Below are positions 28,840 through 36,231 of a DNA stretch of 64,000 bases, in pieces. The position numbers were made by a program, and so were the translations under genes. Source of the DNA: Acidobacteriaceae bacterium (GTDB lineage Bacteria; Acidobacteriota; Terriglobia; Terriglobales; Acidobacteriaceae); contig JASHNS010000027.1 of the NCBI GenBank assembly GCA_030041515.1, forward strand, positions 1-64,000, written 5' to 3'. Position 1 is the first letter of the stretch. Every line of letters starts with the position of its first letter. The notes beneath the pieces are model-generated. The model searched no databases. It worked only from the letters and a program-made list of their open reading frames with translations, and was not told where the DNA came from.

Positions 28840-29883
28840 ATGCGCCGGCACCTTGTGAGATTCCTCGCTGGTCTCCTGCCCGTGGCTGTGTGCTCTGCCG
28901 CCTGTGCGGTTTCCTGCACCACAGAATCGCAGATGACCGCGGCGCAGCGCATGGCCCTGGAGCAGTCGGCGCTCGCCCTTGCCAACAATGTGCGCGCCGG
29001 CAATTTGACTGCTCTGAAGGCGCAGACGCTGCCCGGCGTGGCGGCTCAGTTTACCGGCATCGCGGACTCCGTACAGGCTGTGCAGCCCTTCATTCAGCGC
29101 GCCACGCTGACAGCTGACGCGCTCTACCAGTTAAATGCCACCGATTTGGCCGCCGCCCAGGAGGCGCAGTTCTTCTGCGGTGTACCCGGGTCCCCGCTCA
29201 TCGTTACGCTGACGATTCCCAACCTGCCGCCTGGCCAGTACGCTTTAGCGGTTCTGCATGCCACCGGCGTGGAGCACCCGCAACAGCTCTCCATGATCCT
29301 TTCGAACTCTGGAGGCGGGGGATGGAAGCTGGCGGGCTTCTTCACCAGGCCCATGACCCTGGGCGGGCACGATGGCGTGTGGTTCTGGCAGCAGGCACGC
29401 GCCTATGCCGCGAAGAAGCAGAGCTGGAACGCATGGTTCTATTACCAGACGGCGCAGTATTTGCTGAATCCTGTCGATTTTCTCTCCAGTCCCAACCTGC
29501 AGAAGTTGCTGCGCGAGGCTGAAGATGTCCAGCCCTCGGGACTGCCGGATGAGCAGCCCATGCACCTCAGCAGCGATGGCCAGGGTTTCGACATCACCAG
29601 TCTCCACACCGGAGAACTCGCTGGTCAGCTGGATCTTATTGTCAACTTCAGGGGAGCCCCGGAACCGGATCCCGTGGCGGAACGTGCCGAAGTGACGGCA
29701 GTGATGCGAGCGCTCCTCCAGCAGCACCCAGAACTCGCCCTCGGCTTTCATGGCCTCTGGGTTTATGCCGATGTACCCGGTCAGCCCGCGTTTGCGCTCG
29801 AATTACCGATGAGCCAGATCCAGAATTCCGTTCCCTCTGCAGGACAACAGAACACATCTCAATCAGGAAAGAAGACAGGTTAG
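28840..29883 (+). CDS. exported or lipoprotein of unknown function
   Basis: About 347 residues. N-terminal signal (HLVRFLAGLLPVAVCSAACA) with several Cys, so either a Sec signal peptide or a lipoprotein anchor near Cys in AVSCTT. The body contains LALANNVRAGNLTALKAQTL, FTRPMTLGGHDGVWFWQQAR and AWFYYQTAQYLLNPVDFLSS, suggesting helical, TPR-like packing. No enzyme motif found. Start at ATG 28840 with GGGAAGAG upstream. The nitroreductase gene follows after 10 bp, perhaps as one transcript. Confidence 0.7.
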   Translation: MRRHLVRFLAGLLPVAVCSAACAVSCTTESQMTAAQRMALEQSALALANNVRAGNLTALKAQTLPGVAAQFTGIADSVQAVQPFIQRATLTADALYQLNATDLAAAQEAQFFCGVPGSPLIVTLTIPNLPPGQYALAVLHATGVEHPQQLSMILSNSGGGGWKLAGFFTRPMTLGGHDGVWFWQQARAYAAKKQSWNAWFYYQTAQYLLNPVDFLSSPNLQKLLREAEDVQPSGLPDEQPMHLSSDGQGFDITSLHTGELAGQLDLIVNFRGAPEPDPVAERAEVTAVMRALLQQHPELALGFHGLWVYADVPGQPAFALELPMSQIQNSVPSAGQQNTSQSGKKTG

Positions 29884-29893
29884 ATTTTCGGGC

Positions 29894-30541
29894 ATGGCCA
29901 GACGAATGGAAAAAACTTTCAGCGAAGCAGTTGAGGAGCGCCGCGCAACCCCCAGTTTCGACGGCGAGCCGATCCCGGAGGCGGATCTGAAGAAAATTCT
30001 CGAAGCTGGGTTGAAAGCTCCCAGCGGCTATAACCTCCAGCCCTGGCGCTTCGTGGTGGTCCGGACGCCCGAGCAGCTCAGGCGTCTGCGCGCCGCCAGC
30101 TTCAACCAGGCGAAGGTCGAGGAGGCTTCGGTGGTCATCGTGGCCTGCGGAGACAAAGACGGCTGGCGCACGGACATGGAAGAGATGATCCGCATGGGAC
30201 GCGAAGGCGGCATGACGGAGAATTACGCCGCCCAGGCGCGGGTGAATATTCCTGAATATCTGGGTGACCATCCCAACTTGTCCGCGTGGCTGAACCGCCA
30301 TGTGATGATCGCGCTGACCACCATGATGTGGATGGCGGAAGTTCTGGGCTACGACACGGCTCCCATGGAGGGCTATGAATCAGCCAAAGTCTGTGAGGTG
30401 CTGCGGTTGCCGCTGAGCTACGAAGTGGTCGCGCTGCTCGGCATCGGCCATCTGCAGGGGCCCGACAAATTCAACGGCGGCCGCTTCAGCATGGCGCATA
30501 CCGTCTTCGACGGCGAGTACGGCAAGCCGTTCCGCCTGTGA
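29894..30541 (+). CDS. nitroreductase-family flavoprotein
   Basis: The product is 215 residues: FSEAVEERRATPSFDGEPIP at the N-terminus (the R-RR-S/T-R FMN-binding start of nitroreductases), then LKAPSGYNLQPWRFVVV, and later WMAEVLGYDTAPMEGYESAK plus LLGIGHLQG. These are the standard FMN and NAD(P)H motifs of the family. The real substrate cannot be told. Its stop overlaps the GTG start of the NUDIX gene (GTGA), which shows translational coupling. Confidence 0.92.
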   Translation: MARRMEKTFSEAVEERRATPSFDGEPIPEADLKKILEAGLKAPSGYNLQPWRFVVVRTPEQLRRLRAASFNQAKVEEASVVIVACGDKDGWRTDMEEMIRMGREGGMTENYAAQARVNIPEYLGDHPNLSAWLNRHVMIALTTMMWMAEVLGYDTAPMEGYESAKVCEVLRLPLSYEVVALLGIGHLQGPDKFNGGRFSMAHTVFDGEYGKPFRL

Positions 30542-30978
30542 GACGCGAATACCCCGATGCGCCCATTCCCGGCGTGGGCGCGGTGATCCTCCGCGGCGGC
30601 GATCCGCCGTCGGTCCTTCTTATCCGTCGCGGCCAGGAACCACTGAAAGGCGAATGGTCGCTTCCCGGAGGAGCCGTGGAGCTGGGCGAAACTCTCGAGG
30701 AAGCCATCCGCCGGGAGGTGCTCGAGGAAACCGGCCTCGCCGTGGAGCCTGCCGGAATCGTTCAGGCTTTCGATCGCATCTCGCGCGACGCTGACGGCCG
30801 CGTTCGCTACCATTACGTACTCGTGGACTTTCTCTGCCGGGTCACCGGCGGCTCGCTGGCCTGCGCCAGCGATGCGACGGAAGCCCGCTGGGCCGGCCCC
30901 GGGGAACTGGACTGTCTAACACCTTTGACGATGGAAGTGATCCAAAAGGCGATGCAGATGGCCTCCGCCGTCATCTAA
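30538..30978 (+). CDS. NUDIX hydrolase
   Basis: The product is 146 residues from GTG 30538. The complete Nudix box is GGAVELGETLEEAIRREVLE followed by ETGL, which matches Gx5Ex7REUxEExGU. The flanking VILRGGDPPSVLLIRRGQEP and WSLPGG are typical of ADP-ribose or nucleotide-sugar pyrophosphatases. Substrate not deducible. Overlaps the nitroreductase gene by 4 bp, so the two are translated together; the alpha/beta hydrolase follows after 30 bp. Confidence 0.95.
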   Translation: MRREYPDAPIPGVGAVILRGGDPPSVLLIRRGQEPLKGEWSLPGGAVELGETLEEAIRREVLEETGLAVEPAGIVQAFDRISRDADGRVRYHYVLVDFLCRVTGGSLACASDATEARWAGPGELDCLTPLTMEVIQKAMQMASAVI

Positions 30979-31008
30979 CCCATCGGCGTTTGCCAGGGTC
31001 GGGGAGAT

Positions 31009-32010
31009 ATGGCCACAACAGCAGCGGCTCCGCAAAAACGGCGACGGTTCCGAAGGGTGCTTCGCTGGCTCTTGCTGGTCGTCGTGCCGCTGCTCTCTGC
31101 TTTGATCTTCTTCGCCCTGCTGCAACCACTGACGCTCCTCGTTGCGGCCACCCAGGCGCGTCTCTGGTTCGATGGCATTCACAGCGAGTACACAGACATT
31201 CCCTTTGCGGGCTCCAGCTACGTCCGGGTCCACTACTTCCAGGGCGGTTCAGGCTCGCCGATCGTGCTGGTTCACGGACTGGGCGGCCGGGCTGAGGACT
31301 GGGCCAATCTGATGCCACTGCTGGTCCGCAATCATCACCGCGTCTATGCGCTCGATCTTCCCGGCTACGGCCGTTCCGACTGGCCGCGCAACGCCAGCTA
31401 CTCCATCGCGGAGGAATCGCAGGCCGTCGAGGCCTTCATGGACCATCTGCATCTGGCGCACGCCGACCTCGCTGGCTGGTCCATGGGCGGGTGGATTGCC
31501 ATGCAGGTGGCACTCGATCAGCCGCAGCGCATTCGCCGCCTGGTGGTCTTCGACAGCGCGGGGATCACCTTTAAACTCAACTGGAACACCGCCCTGTTTG
31601 AGCCGAACACGCCGGAGAAACTGCGCGAACTGGACAATCTGCTGTGGCCCACGCCGGCGCCGGCGGTGCCTGGCTTCATTCAGCACGCCATCTTTCGCTA
31701 CGTCGACCGGCATGGATGGGTCGTCCGGCGCAATATGGATTCCATGCTCACCGGCAAAGCGCTGCTCGATAACAAACTCGGCGCCCTGAAAATGCCGATG
31801 CTGATCGTCTGGGGCCAGCAGGATCACTTGCTGCCCGTTTCCATTGGCGAGCAGATCCACCGCGACGTCCCTCAGTCCGAGCTGGAGATCTTCGTTGGCT
31901 GCGGGCATCTGGGCCCGGAGCAGTGCGCGGGCCGCATGGCCCCGGTGGTGAACGGTTTCCTGGATGAACCGGCGCCGATGCCGGGCCGCGAAGCCATCGT
32001 CCCCAAGTAA
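31009..32010 (+). CDS. alpha/beta hydrolase, membrane-anchored
   Basis: The product is 333 residues. A basic N-terminus and one hydrophobic helix (LLLVVVPLLSALIFFALLQP) anchor it, then an alpha/beta hydrolase fold: oxyanion HGLGGRAEDW, nucleophile elbow GWSMGG (Ser), late Asp region VWGQQDHLLPV and catalytic His in CGHLGPEQ. Esterase or lipase type; substrate unknown. It is the last plus-strand gene of a run that includes the nitroreductase and NUDIX genes, and converges on the membrane protein at 32017. Confidence 0.9.
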   Translation: MATTAAAPQKRRRFRRVLRWLLLVVVPLLSALIFFALLQPLTLLVAATQARLWFDGIHSEYTDIPFAGSSYVRVHYFQGGSGSPIVLVHGLGGRAEDWANLMPLLVRNHHRVYALDLPGYGRSDWPRNASYSIAEESQAVEAFMDHLHLAHADLAGWSMGGWIAMQVALDQPQRIRRLVVFDSAGITFKLNWNTALFEPNTPEKLRELDNLLWPTPAPAVPGFIQHAIFRYVDRHGWVVRRNMDSMLTGKALLDNKLGALKMPMLIVWGQQDHLLPVSIGEQIHRDVPQSELEIFVGCGHLGPEQCAGRMAPVVNGFLDEPAPMPGREAIVPK

Positions 32011-32016
32011 CGTTTC

Positions 32017-32409
32017 CTACGGGTGGCCCGGCTGCCGGAGCTGTTGCTGCAACTCACCGCAGAATCCGCGATAGTGGCGCACAAATCGGAAATCCGCGAA
32101 CAGCGCAGCCCCGGCCACCAACAGGCACGCAAGGAGCACCCAGCGGCTGCGGCGATCCGGATATCGCCCCATCTGGCGGAAGCACACCGAAATCAAAAAC
32201 GCCGCCAGCGTCGCCAGCACGGTCAGCGGAGCCAGTGAATCACAGTGAATCTCCGCCCCCGAACTTCTCCCGATCAGCCATACGGATGCGGCCGCCGCCA
32301 GCAGCGCCAGGAAACCGGTGGCCAGAATGGCGCGAGGGAACCGCCGCGAGGATCCGGGCCGGCCGGTTTCCTGAGCTCTCCGCTCTGAGCTCTGCTCTCT
32401 GTCCTTCAG
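32017..32409 (-). CDS. small membrane protein with probable CTG start, coupled to kdsC
   Basis: The open frame runs to TAG at 32017 and reads about 130 residues. A polar N-terminus (LKDREQSSERRAQETG) is followed by hydrophobic stretches ILATGFLALLAAAASVWLIG, LTVLATLAAFLISVCF and WVLLACLLVAGAALFADF, and a polar tail. The hydrophobic helices start upstream of the first GTG (32220), so that start would cut off a helix. The only plausible initiator upstream is CTG 32409, which overlaps the kdsC stop as CTGA and has AAGGGCGG before it. Three-helix inner-membrane protein of unknown role. The start is an inference. Confidence 0.55.
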   Translation of the reverse strand: MKDREQSSERRAQETGRPGSSRRFPRAILATGFLALLAAAASVWLIGRSSGAEIHCDSLAPLTVLATLAAFLISVCFRQMGRYPDRRSRWVLLACLLVAGAALFADFRFVRHYRGFCGELQQQLRQPGHP

Positions 32410-33077
32410 AATCCGCCCTTTCCGATGTCCATGTTCGCCGGCAATGGATCGCGCTCGTCGATGTAACGCTCCACCGTCTGGTCGAGGATGCCTTTCGCGG
32501 CCAGGATAAACTCCACCGCGTCGCGCCCGGCGCCATGCCCGCCCTCATGCGACGTCACGTAATGCGCCGCCGCTTTCACCTGCTCGCGGGCGTTGGCTAC
32601 AGCGATGGCCAGGCCGCAGACCCGCATCACCGGCAGATCGATGATGTCGTCTCCGACGTACGCGATTTGTTCCAGGCCGATGTTTTCCTTCGCCATCATC
32701 TCGCGCACCGCGTGCATCTTGTACGCCTGGCCCATGTACACGTATTCGATCCGCAAGTCGCGTGCCCGCAGCGCCACGGTCTCCGAGATGCGCTTGGTAA
32801 CGATGGCGCACTTCATGCCGCCAAGCTTCGCCATCGAGATACCCGTGCCATCCTGGGCGTTGAAGCCCTTTGCCTCGACCATGCTCTGCGAGCAAATGCC
32901 GTAGCCGCCTTTGTCTTTGTGTTCATCTGCGCTCTGCGCGGTCGCGTGTCCGGCGGTGTCGCCGCCCGGGGCAGGGAAGATCCAGATGCCGCCGTCGGTC
33001 AGCACCCCGTCGACGTCGAAGATCAGAAGTTGTATGCGGCGCGCGCGTTCCTCAGCGGACAATGTGGTGGATGTCAT
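32406..33077 (-). CDS. kdsC: KdsC-like HAD phosphatase (KDO-8-phosphate phosphatase type)
   Basis: The product is 223 residues of the HAD superfamily type C0. Motif I is FDVDGVLTDG, Thr/Ser motif VTKRISE, motif III region KAKENIG-like MMAKENIGLEQIAYVGDDII with DLPVM. KdsC releases phosphate from KDO-8-P for lipid A core synthesis. It is longer than usual because about 25 residues (PAPGGDTAGHATAQSADEHK) are inserted after motif I, and there is a tail of about 40 residues. The start codon is only 28 bp from the transposon target duplication, so its upstream promoter has probably been displaced. Confidence 0.88.
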   Translation of the reverse strand: MTSTTLSAEERARRIQLLIFDVDGVLTDGGIWIFPAPGGDTAGHATAQSADEHKDKGGYGICSQSMVEAKGFNAQDGTGISMAKLGGMKCAIVTKRISETVALRARDLRIEYVYMGQAYKMHAVREMMAKENIGLEQIAYVGDDIIDLPVMRVCGLAIAVANAREQVKAAAHYVTSHEGGHGAGRDAVEFILAAKGILDQTVERYIDERDPLPANMDIGKGGF

Positions 33078-33104
33078 CTGTTCGCATTGTAACCAGCGTC
33101 ATCT

Positions 33105-33112
33105 CAGCCGGA
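33105..33112. repeat. target-site duplication, left copy (CAGCCGGA)
   Basis: Eight bases immediately outside the left inverted repeat, repeated exactly at 36217-36224 outside the right one. Perfect identity indicates a transposition event recent enough that neither copy has mutated. Confidence 0.9.
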
Positions 33113-33128
33113 GGTAGTGGGCTACTTT
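33113..33128 (+). repeat. left terminal inverted repeat
   Basis: GGTAGTGGGCTACTTT. It matches the reverse complement of 36201-36216 in all 16 positions; similarity breaks at the next base. Probable transposase-binding end. Confidence 0.92.
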
Positions 33129-33172
33129 GAAAACGGCTCTCAAGCGTCGGTCCGTCGTGCCATACTGAGGGT

Positions 33173-33454
33173 ATGCCAAAGCGGAATAGCAAGGCACGCC
33201 CCACCGATATAAACCAGATCGCGCAACTATTGGTCGAAAGATCAACGCAGGAGAGCGAACCGGAAGTTGCGCCCCCGGTAAGGCTTCCCGTGCCTCGTGC
33301 TGTGTCGCGCATCATGTCACAGATGGGCAGAAGGGGCGGCAAGATTGGAGGCAAGCGCCGTCTTGTCACCATGACCGATGAGCAGCGCCGCGAAATTGCT
33401 TCCCGCGCCGCTAATGCCCGGTGGAAAAAGGCGAAATCCACACCCGAGCGGTAA
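33173..33454 (+). CDS. transposon cargo: small basic protein, GGKIGGK / EIASRAANARW type
   Basis: The product is 93 residues. The N-terminal half is polar and disordered. The C-terminal half reads MGRRGGKIGGKRRLVTMTDE then QRREIASRAANARWKKAKS, a Gly/Lys-rich stretch followed by a short basic helix. This pattern (GGKxGGKxR...R.EIA.KAA.ARW) occurs in many small uncharacterised bacterial proteins and suggests nucleic-acid contact, but I know of no proven function. The ATG has only a weak GAGG just before it. First gene inside the left end of the element. Confidence 0.7.
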   Translation: MPKRNSKARPTDINQIAQLLVERSTQESEPEVAPPVRLPVPRAVSRIMSQMGRRGGKIGGKRRLVTMTDEQRREIASRAANARWKKAKSTPER

Positions 33455-33560
33455 TCTTGTCAAGCAACAATTTGTGTGCAACGCCGCTCTCAGGGGATTG
33501 ACTTTGTCAGCATTTTCCACAATCCTCACAGGAGAGAGAATCCCGAAAGGCAATAGGCTC

Positions 33561-33812
33561 ATGGCTTCACATCCACCAAAGAAAGGTCCGCGAATGACCC
33601 GTTTGGCCAGCCAGCCACACGTCAGCCCCGAAGAAGCCGAAAGACTCGAATTTGAAGCCGAACTGGACGGCTCCGCCGACAGGGTATTTAACGCATTAGA
33701 AAAGGCCCGCAATAAGATGACGCCAGAGGAACGCGAGCGCGCCGAACGAAACTCTGCGTCTATCTTGAGGAGCGCCACCGGAAGCGCAAAGCCCGCGCGG
33801 CGGCGCGCTTAA
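33561..33812 (+). CDS. transposon cargo: small hydrophilic protein, unrecognised
   Basis: About 83 residues, highly charged and helical: VSPEEAERLEFEAELDGSAD and ARNKMTPEERERAERNSASI, ending in SAKPARRRA. No family recognised. ATG 33561 is chosen because the frame upstream of it has no recognisable domain, although the frame stays open back to 33378. The 3' end overlaps the convergent gene at 33760 by 53 bp, so one of the two could be non-functional or their expression antagonistic. Confidence 0.55.
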   Translation: MASHPPKKGPRMTRLASQPHVSPEEAERLEFEAELDGSADRVFNALEKARNKMTPEERERAERNSASILRSATGSAKPARRRA

Positions 33813-33957
33813 ATTCCTCGACGTATTCCCGCTTATCCGCTTCCGACAAGTGCGGCGCGTGTTCCGCCAGCAGCGCCTCGAAAGCGGGCAGATCACCCTT
33901 TACAACCAGTTCCCGATAATGCCACCTGAACTCCTGGACATCCCGGCGAGTTGCCAT
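33760..33957 (-). CDS. transposon cargo: small charged helical protein, unrecognised
   Basis: The product is 65 residues, starting at ATG 33957 with AGGAAAA eight bases upstream. Sequence MATRRDVQEFRWHYRELVVK followed by GDLPAFEALLAEHAPHLSEA, ending in basic RALRFRWRSSR. Predicted all-helical and soluble. It lies 41 bp downstream of the winged-helix gene on the same strand and is probably co-transcribed with it. Could be a small partner protein; function unknown. Confidence 0.55.
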   Translation of the reverse strand: MATRRDVQEFRWHYRELVVKGDLPAFEALLAEHAPHLSEADKREYVEEFKRAAARALRFRWRSSR

Positions 33958-33998
33958 CGTGGATTTTCCTGTCAGCGAAACCATCGCTGCCTTTCACG

Positions 33999-34751
33999 TC
34001 ACTGTTGAGCCTGAGCCTTGTACCGTCCGTCTTCGCCTTTCTGCCATCCGTGCTTCTTCACCAAGCGCCCCATCACTAGAGGAAACGACTTTGGTTCAGC
34101 ATTAACCGCATTCACGATTTCGCCGGCGGAAACCCAGTTGCCCTTGCGTTCCTGTTCCAGGTAGGTTTCTATGCGCCGCTCCAATCCAGTGTCCTTCGAG
34201 TCACTGGTTTTTGCTTCTTTGGTTTCGGCAGAGTGTGGCTGTTTTTTTGGTTTCCTGGCGTTTTTCTTTGGGATCCGCTTGGCGCCGCTCTCCTGTGCCA
34301 GTTTGTTGCGCAGATTTTCAGGGTAAAACTCAGCGAGCGCCCATCCTTCCTTAAAGCGCAGCACTTCGCCGTTACCCTTCAGCCGATTCAGGCATCCGGT
34401 GATTACGCCCTCAAAATTATCCGATGTGGACTCAACCCCGCCGCTGCGGAGCGCTGTAGCGATCTCGCGGATGGTCTGCTTGCGCTTCATGGCGTGGAGA
34501 TAAAGCTTGATCGCAGCAGGAAGGCTCTTGCCCAAGAAGGCTCCGCGTGGCAACTCCACCGGCTGCGAATCGCCGCCTCCAGGTATGTAGGCAGAAACAC
34601 TGCCCGTATCGTCCGTGGGGACTAAAGCACCAGTCGCGGCCATAGCCTGCTCAAGATTTCCAATGGCCGCGTCGATGTATGCGCGCACTTTTCGCAGGCC
34701 CACGACAGTCGGACCTAGCCCGAATCCGCCAAGATTCATTTCGTCCGCCAT
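33999..34751 (-). CDS. transposon cargo: putative winged-helix protein
   Basis: The product is 250 residues from ATG 34751, preceded by AGGGGGAA. The N-terminal 80 residues form a Gly-rich/helical segment. A winged-helix-like unit follows (KQTIREIATALRSGGVESTS, then VITGCLNRLKGNGEVLRFKE), resembling HARE-type helix-turn-helix domains. A Lys-rich linker (KRIPKKNARKPKKQP) leads to a second helical DNA-binding-like unit (SAGEIVNAVNAEPKSFPLVM). Probably binds DNA, perhaps to regulate cargo or to help target the element. No catalytic motif. This is the largest passenger gene. Confidence 0.65.
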   Translation of the reverse strand: MADEMNLGGFGLGPTVVGLRKVRAYIDAAIGNLEQAMAATGALVPTDDTGSVSAYIPGGGDSQPVELPRGAFLGKSLPAAIKLYLHAMKRKQTIREIATALRSGGVESTSDNFEGVITGCLNRLKGNGEVLRFKEGWALAEFYPENLRNKLAQESGAKRIPKKNARKPKKQPHSAETKEAKTSDSKDTGLERRIETYLEQERKGNWVSAGEIVNAVNAEPKSFPLVMGRLVKKHGWQKGEDGRYKAQAQQ

Positions 34752-35100
34752 CGGCGTTTCCCCCTTTATCTGTGCGGTGATTCGTGATATACAGAGAAAG
34801 AGCGTAGGGGGCCGGTTCCCCGACCCCTTCACCCTCGCGGGTGCTGGTCATCTCATACGATCACCCCTTCCGGCTGGGGGGGTCCAGTCTGGTTTGGCAA
34901 CTGAGTCTGGACTTCCCCGCTCATCTCACTATACGCCCGAAATCCAAAAAATACGCAAGTGAAAATGAAGGAAAACTGCGATGTGTACGTTTTCCTGCAA
35001 GCGTGGCAGATTGCATCATTTTTGGTCCATGATACGAAAATGTGCCGCTGCCCCCATATTTACTGATTGACATGCTAAAGCGCTATGGTAGCATGTACTC
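34752..35100. other. 349-bp intergenic region inside the transposon
   Basis: Separates the divergent winged-helix and transposase genes. It includes a possible stem (GTCCAG at 34882 pairing with CTGGAC at 34907, framed by G- and C-runs) and an A/T-rich tract from about 34960 to 35070. The transposase promoter and palindrome lie at its right edge. No additional gene is supported. Confidence 0.5.
35067..35095 (+). promoter_or_regulatory. transposase promoter overlapped by palindrome CATGCTA-N11-TAGCATG
   Basis: TTGACA at 35067-35072, a 16-bp spacer and TAGCAT at 35089-35094 form a reasonable sigma70-type promoter. A perfect 7-bp inverted repeat (35071-35077 and 35089-35095) covers both elements. 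The ATG at 35101 is only six bases past the -10 box and has no ribosome site, so the message may be leaderless. The palindrome would suit a repressor, possibly the transposase itself. Confidence 0.5.
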
Positions 35101-35958
35101 ATGAATCGCTTGAGTGCTGCCGAACGAGGACAAATCATCAGGTGCCTCATTGACGGCTGCTCCATTCGTGCAACCGTGCGTATCACCGGAGCAGCGAAGA
35201 AGACTGTTATGCGCGTGCTCTGTGAAGTCGGCGCAGTGTGCGAAGCGTATCAGGACGCGGCCTTCCGCAACTTACCGTGCCGCCGTTTGCAGCTGGATGA
35301 GTGCTGGAGCTGGATTTACTGCAAAGAGAAAAATCGGACTGAAGAGATTGCCCGCGTGAATCCTGATGCTGGCGACGTATGGCTCTGGGTCGCGATTGAC
35401 GCGGATACGAAGCTGGTTCCGTCATGGACCCTAGGCCAGCGCGATCTGAGTACCGCAATGGATTTTGTGAGCGACCTGGCTTCGAGGTTGCGGAATCGCG
35501 TGCAGCTAACCAGCGACGGCCTCCGCGTCTATTTGAACGCCATCGAAGATGTTTTCGGTGCAGATGTAGACTACGCAATTCTGACCAAGGTGTATGCCGC
35601 TGCCCAGGAAAACGAGACGCGCTATTCACCTGCGAAATGCATCGCGTGCGAATCAAAACCCATGATCGGGAAGCCCGACTACAGGCATGTCAGCACGTCA
35701 TTTGTAGAGCGCCAGAACTGGACCCTGCGAACTAACGTGCGGCGCTACACACGCCTCTCAAACGGTTTTAGCCGCAAGCTACAGAACCATGCTGCCGCCG
35801 TCGCGCTAAACTACTTCGCGTACAACTTCATCAAGATTCACCGCACCTTGCGCATGACGCCAGCAATGGCGGCGGGTGTGACGGATCGGTTGTGGGATGT
35901 GCAAGACCTCGTAGCCCTTTGGGGGTCATATGAGCGGAGGGCGGAAAGAGCGGCGTAG
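35101..35958 (+). CDS. IS1-like DDE transposase
   Basis: The product is 285 residues. N-terminal helix-turn-helix (MNRLSAAERGQIIRCLIDGC SIRATVRITG region), then a DDE catalytic domain with QLDECWSWIYCKEKN (first Asp), LTSDGLRVYLNAIEDVFG (second Asp) and TSFVERQNWTLRTNVRRYTR (Glu). The end is FIKIHRTLRMTPAMAAGVTD. This matches the single-frame IS1-type transposases common in environmental bacteria, which differ from E. coli IS1 in needing no frameshift. It would catalyse movement of the surrounding element. The frame is intact. Confidence 0.9.
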   Translation: MNRLSAAERGQIIRCLIDGCSIRATVRITGAAKKTVMRVLCEVGAVCEAYQDAAFRNLPCRRLQLDECWSWIYCKEKNRTEEIARVNPDAGDVWLWVAIDADTKLVPSWTLGQRDLSTAMDFVSDLASRLRNRVQLTSDGLRVYLNAIEDVFGADVDYAILTKVYAAAQENETRYSPAKCIACESKPMIGKPDYRHVSTSFVERQNWTLRTNVRRYTRLSNGFSRKLQNHAAAVALNYFAYNFIKIHRTLRMTPAMAAGVTDRLWDVQDLVALWGSYERRAERAA

Positions 35959-35982
35959 CATAGTGCGCGGAGATAAGGATTC

Positions 35983-36201
35983 ATGAAGAAAGTGGCTTTT
36001 CTCTTCAGCATGTTTGGCGGCGGATTAGCGGCATTTGGGCTGACCGGCTGGCAAGCGCTGGGCAAGCCAGCGTTTATGCTGCCTGGGACTGAAGGGGAGC
36101 TTGGTTGGGACTTTACCGCTGGTTGGCCCCTGCACAGCCAAATTGAAATTGCTTTTGGGGTTGCATTGCTAGTATGCGGCCTGATGCTTAGTAAAGATTG
36201 A
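35983..36201 (+). CDS. transposon cargo: small two-helix membrane protein
   Basis: The product is 72 residues with two hydrophobic helices (VAFLFSMFGGGLAAFGL and IEIAFGVALLVCGLML) joined by a Trp/Gly-rich loop. Start ATG 35983 with GGAGATAAGG upstream. It follows the transposase by 24 bp on the same strand. Its stop codon ends on the first base of the right inverted repeat, so coding space runs to the very edge of the element. No family recognised. Confidence 0.65.
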   Translation: MKKVAFLFSMFGGGLAAFGLTGWQALGKPAFMLPGTEGELGWDFTAGWPLHSQIEIAFGVALLVCGLMLSKD

Positions 36202-36216
36202 AAGTAGCCCACTACC
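36201..36216 (-). repeat. right terminal inverted repeat
   Basis: AAAGTAGCCCACTACC, the exact reverse complement of the left end at 33113-33128. Confidence 0.92.
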
Positions 36217-36224
36217 CAGCCGGA
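36217..36224. repeat. target-site duplication, right copy (CAGCCGGA)
   Basis: Identical to 33105-33112. The right copy lies only 7 bp before the -35 box of rpsT. Confidence 0.9.
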
Positions 36225-36231
36225 TTTGCGG

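Larger units (their letters stand above)
33113..36216. mobile_element. IS1-like transposon with passenger genes, 3,104 bp
   Basis: Bounded by perfect 16-bp inverted repeats GGTAGTGGGCTACTTT (33113-33128) and AAAGTAGCCCACTACC (36201-36216), each flanked by CAGCCGGA. Contains a transposase (35101-35958) whose family, IS1-like DDE, is known to give 8-9 bp duplications. It also holds five other genes in both orientations that are not part of a minimal IS1-type element. Several internal stretches are visibly richer in A/T than the flanks, consistent with foreign origin. The unit is therefore a single-transposase element with cargo rather than a composite of two ISs. It lies between kdsC and rpsT. 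Confidence 0.92.
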
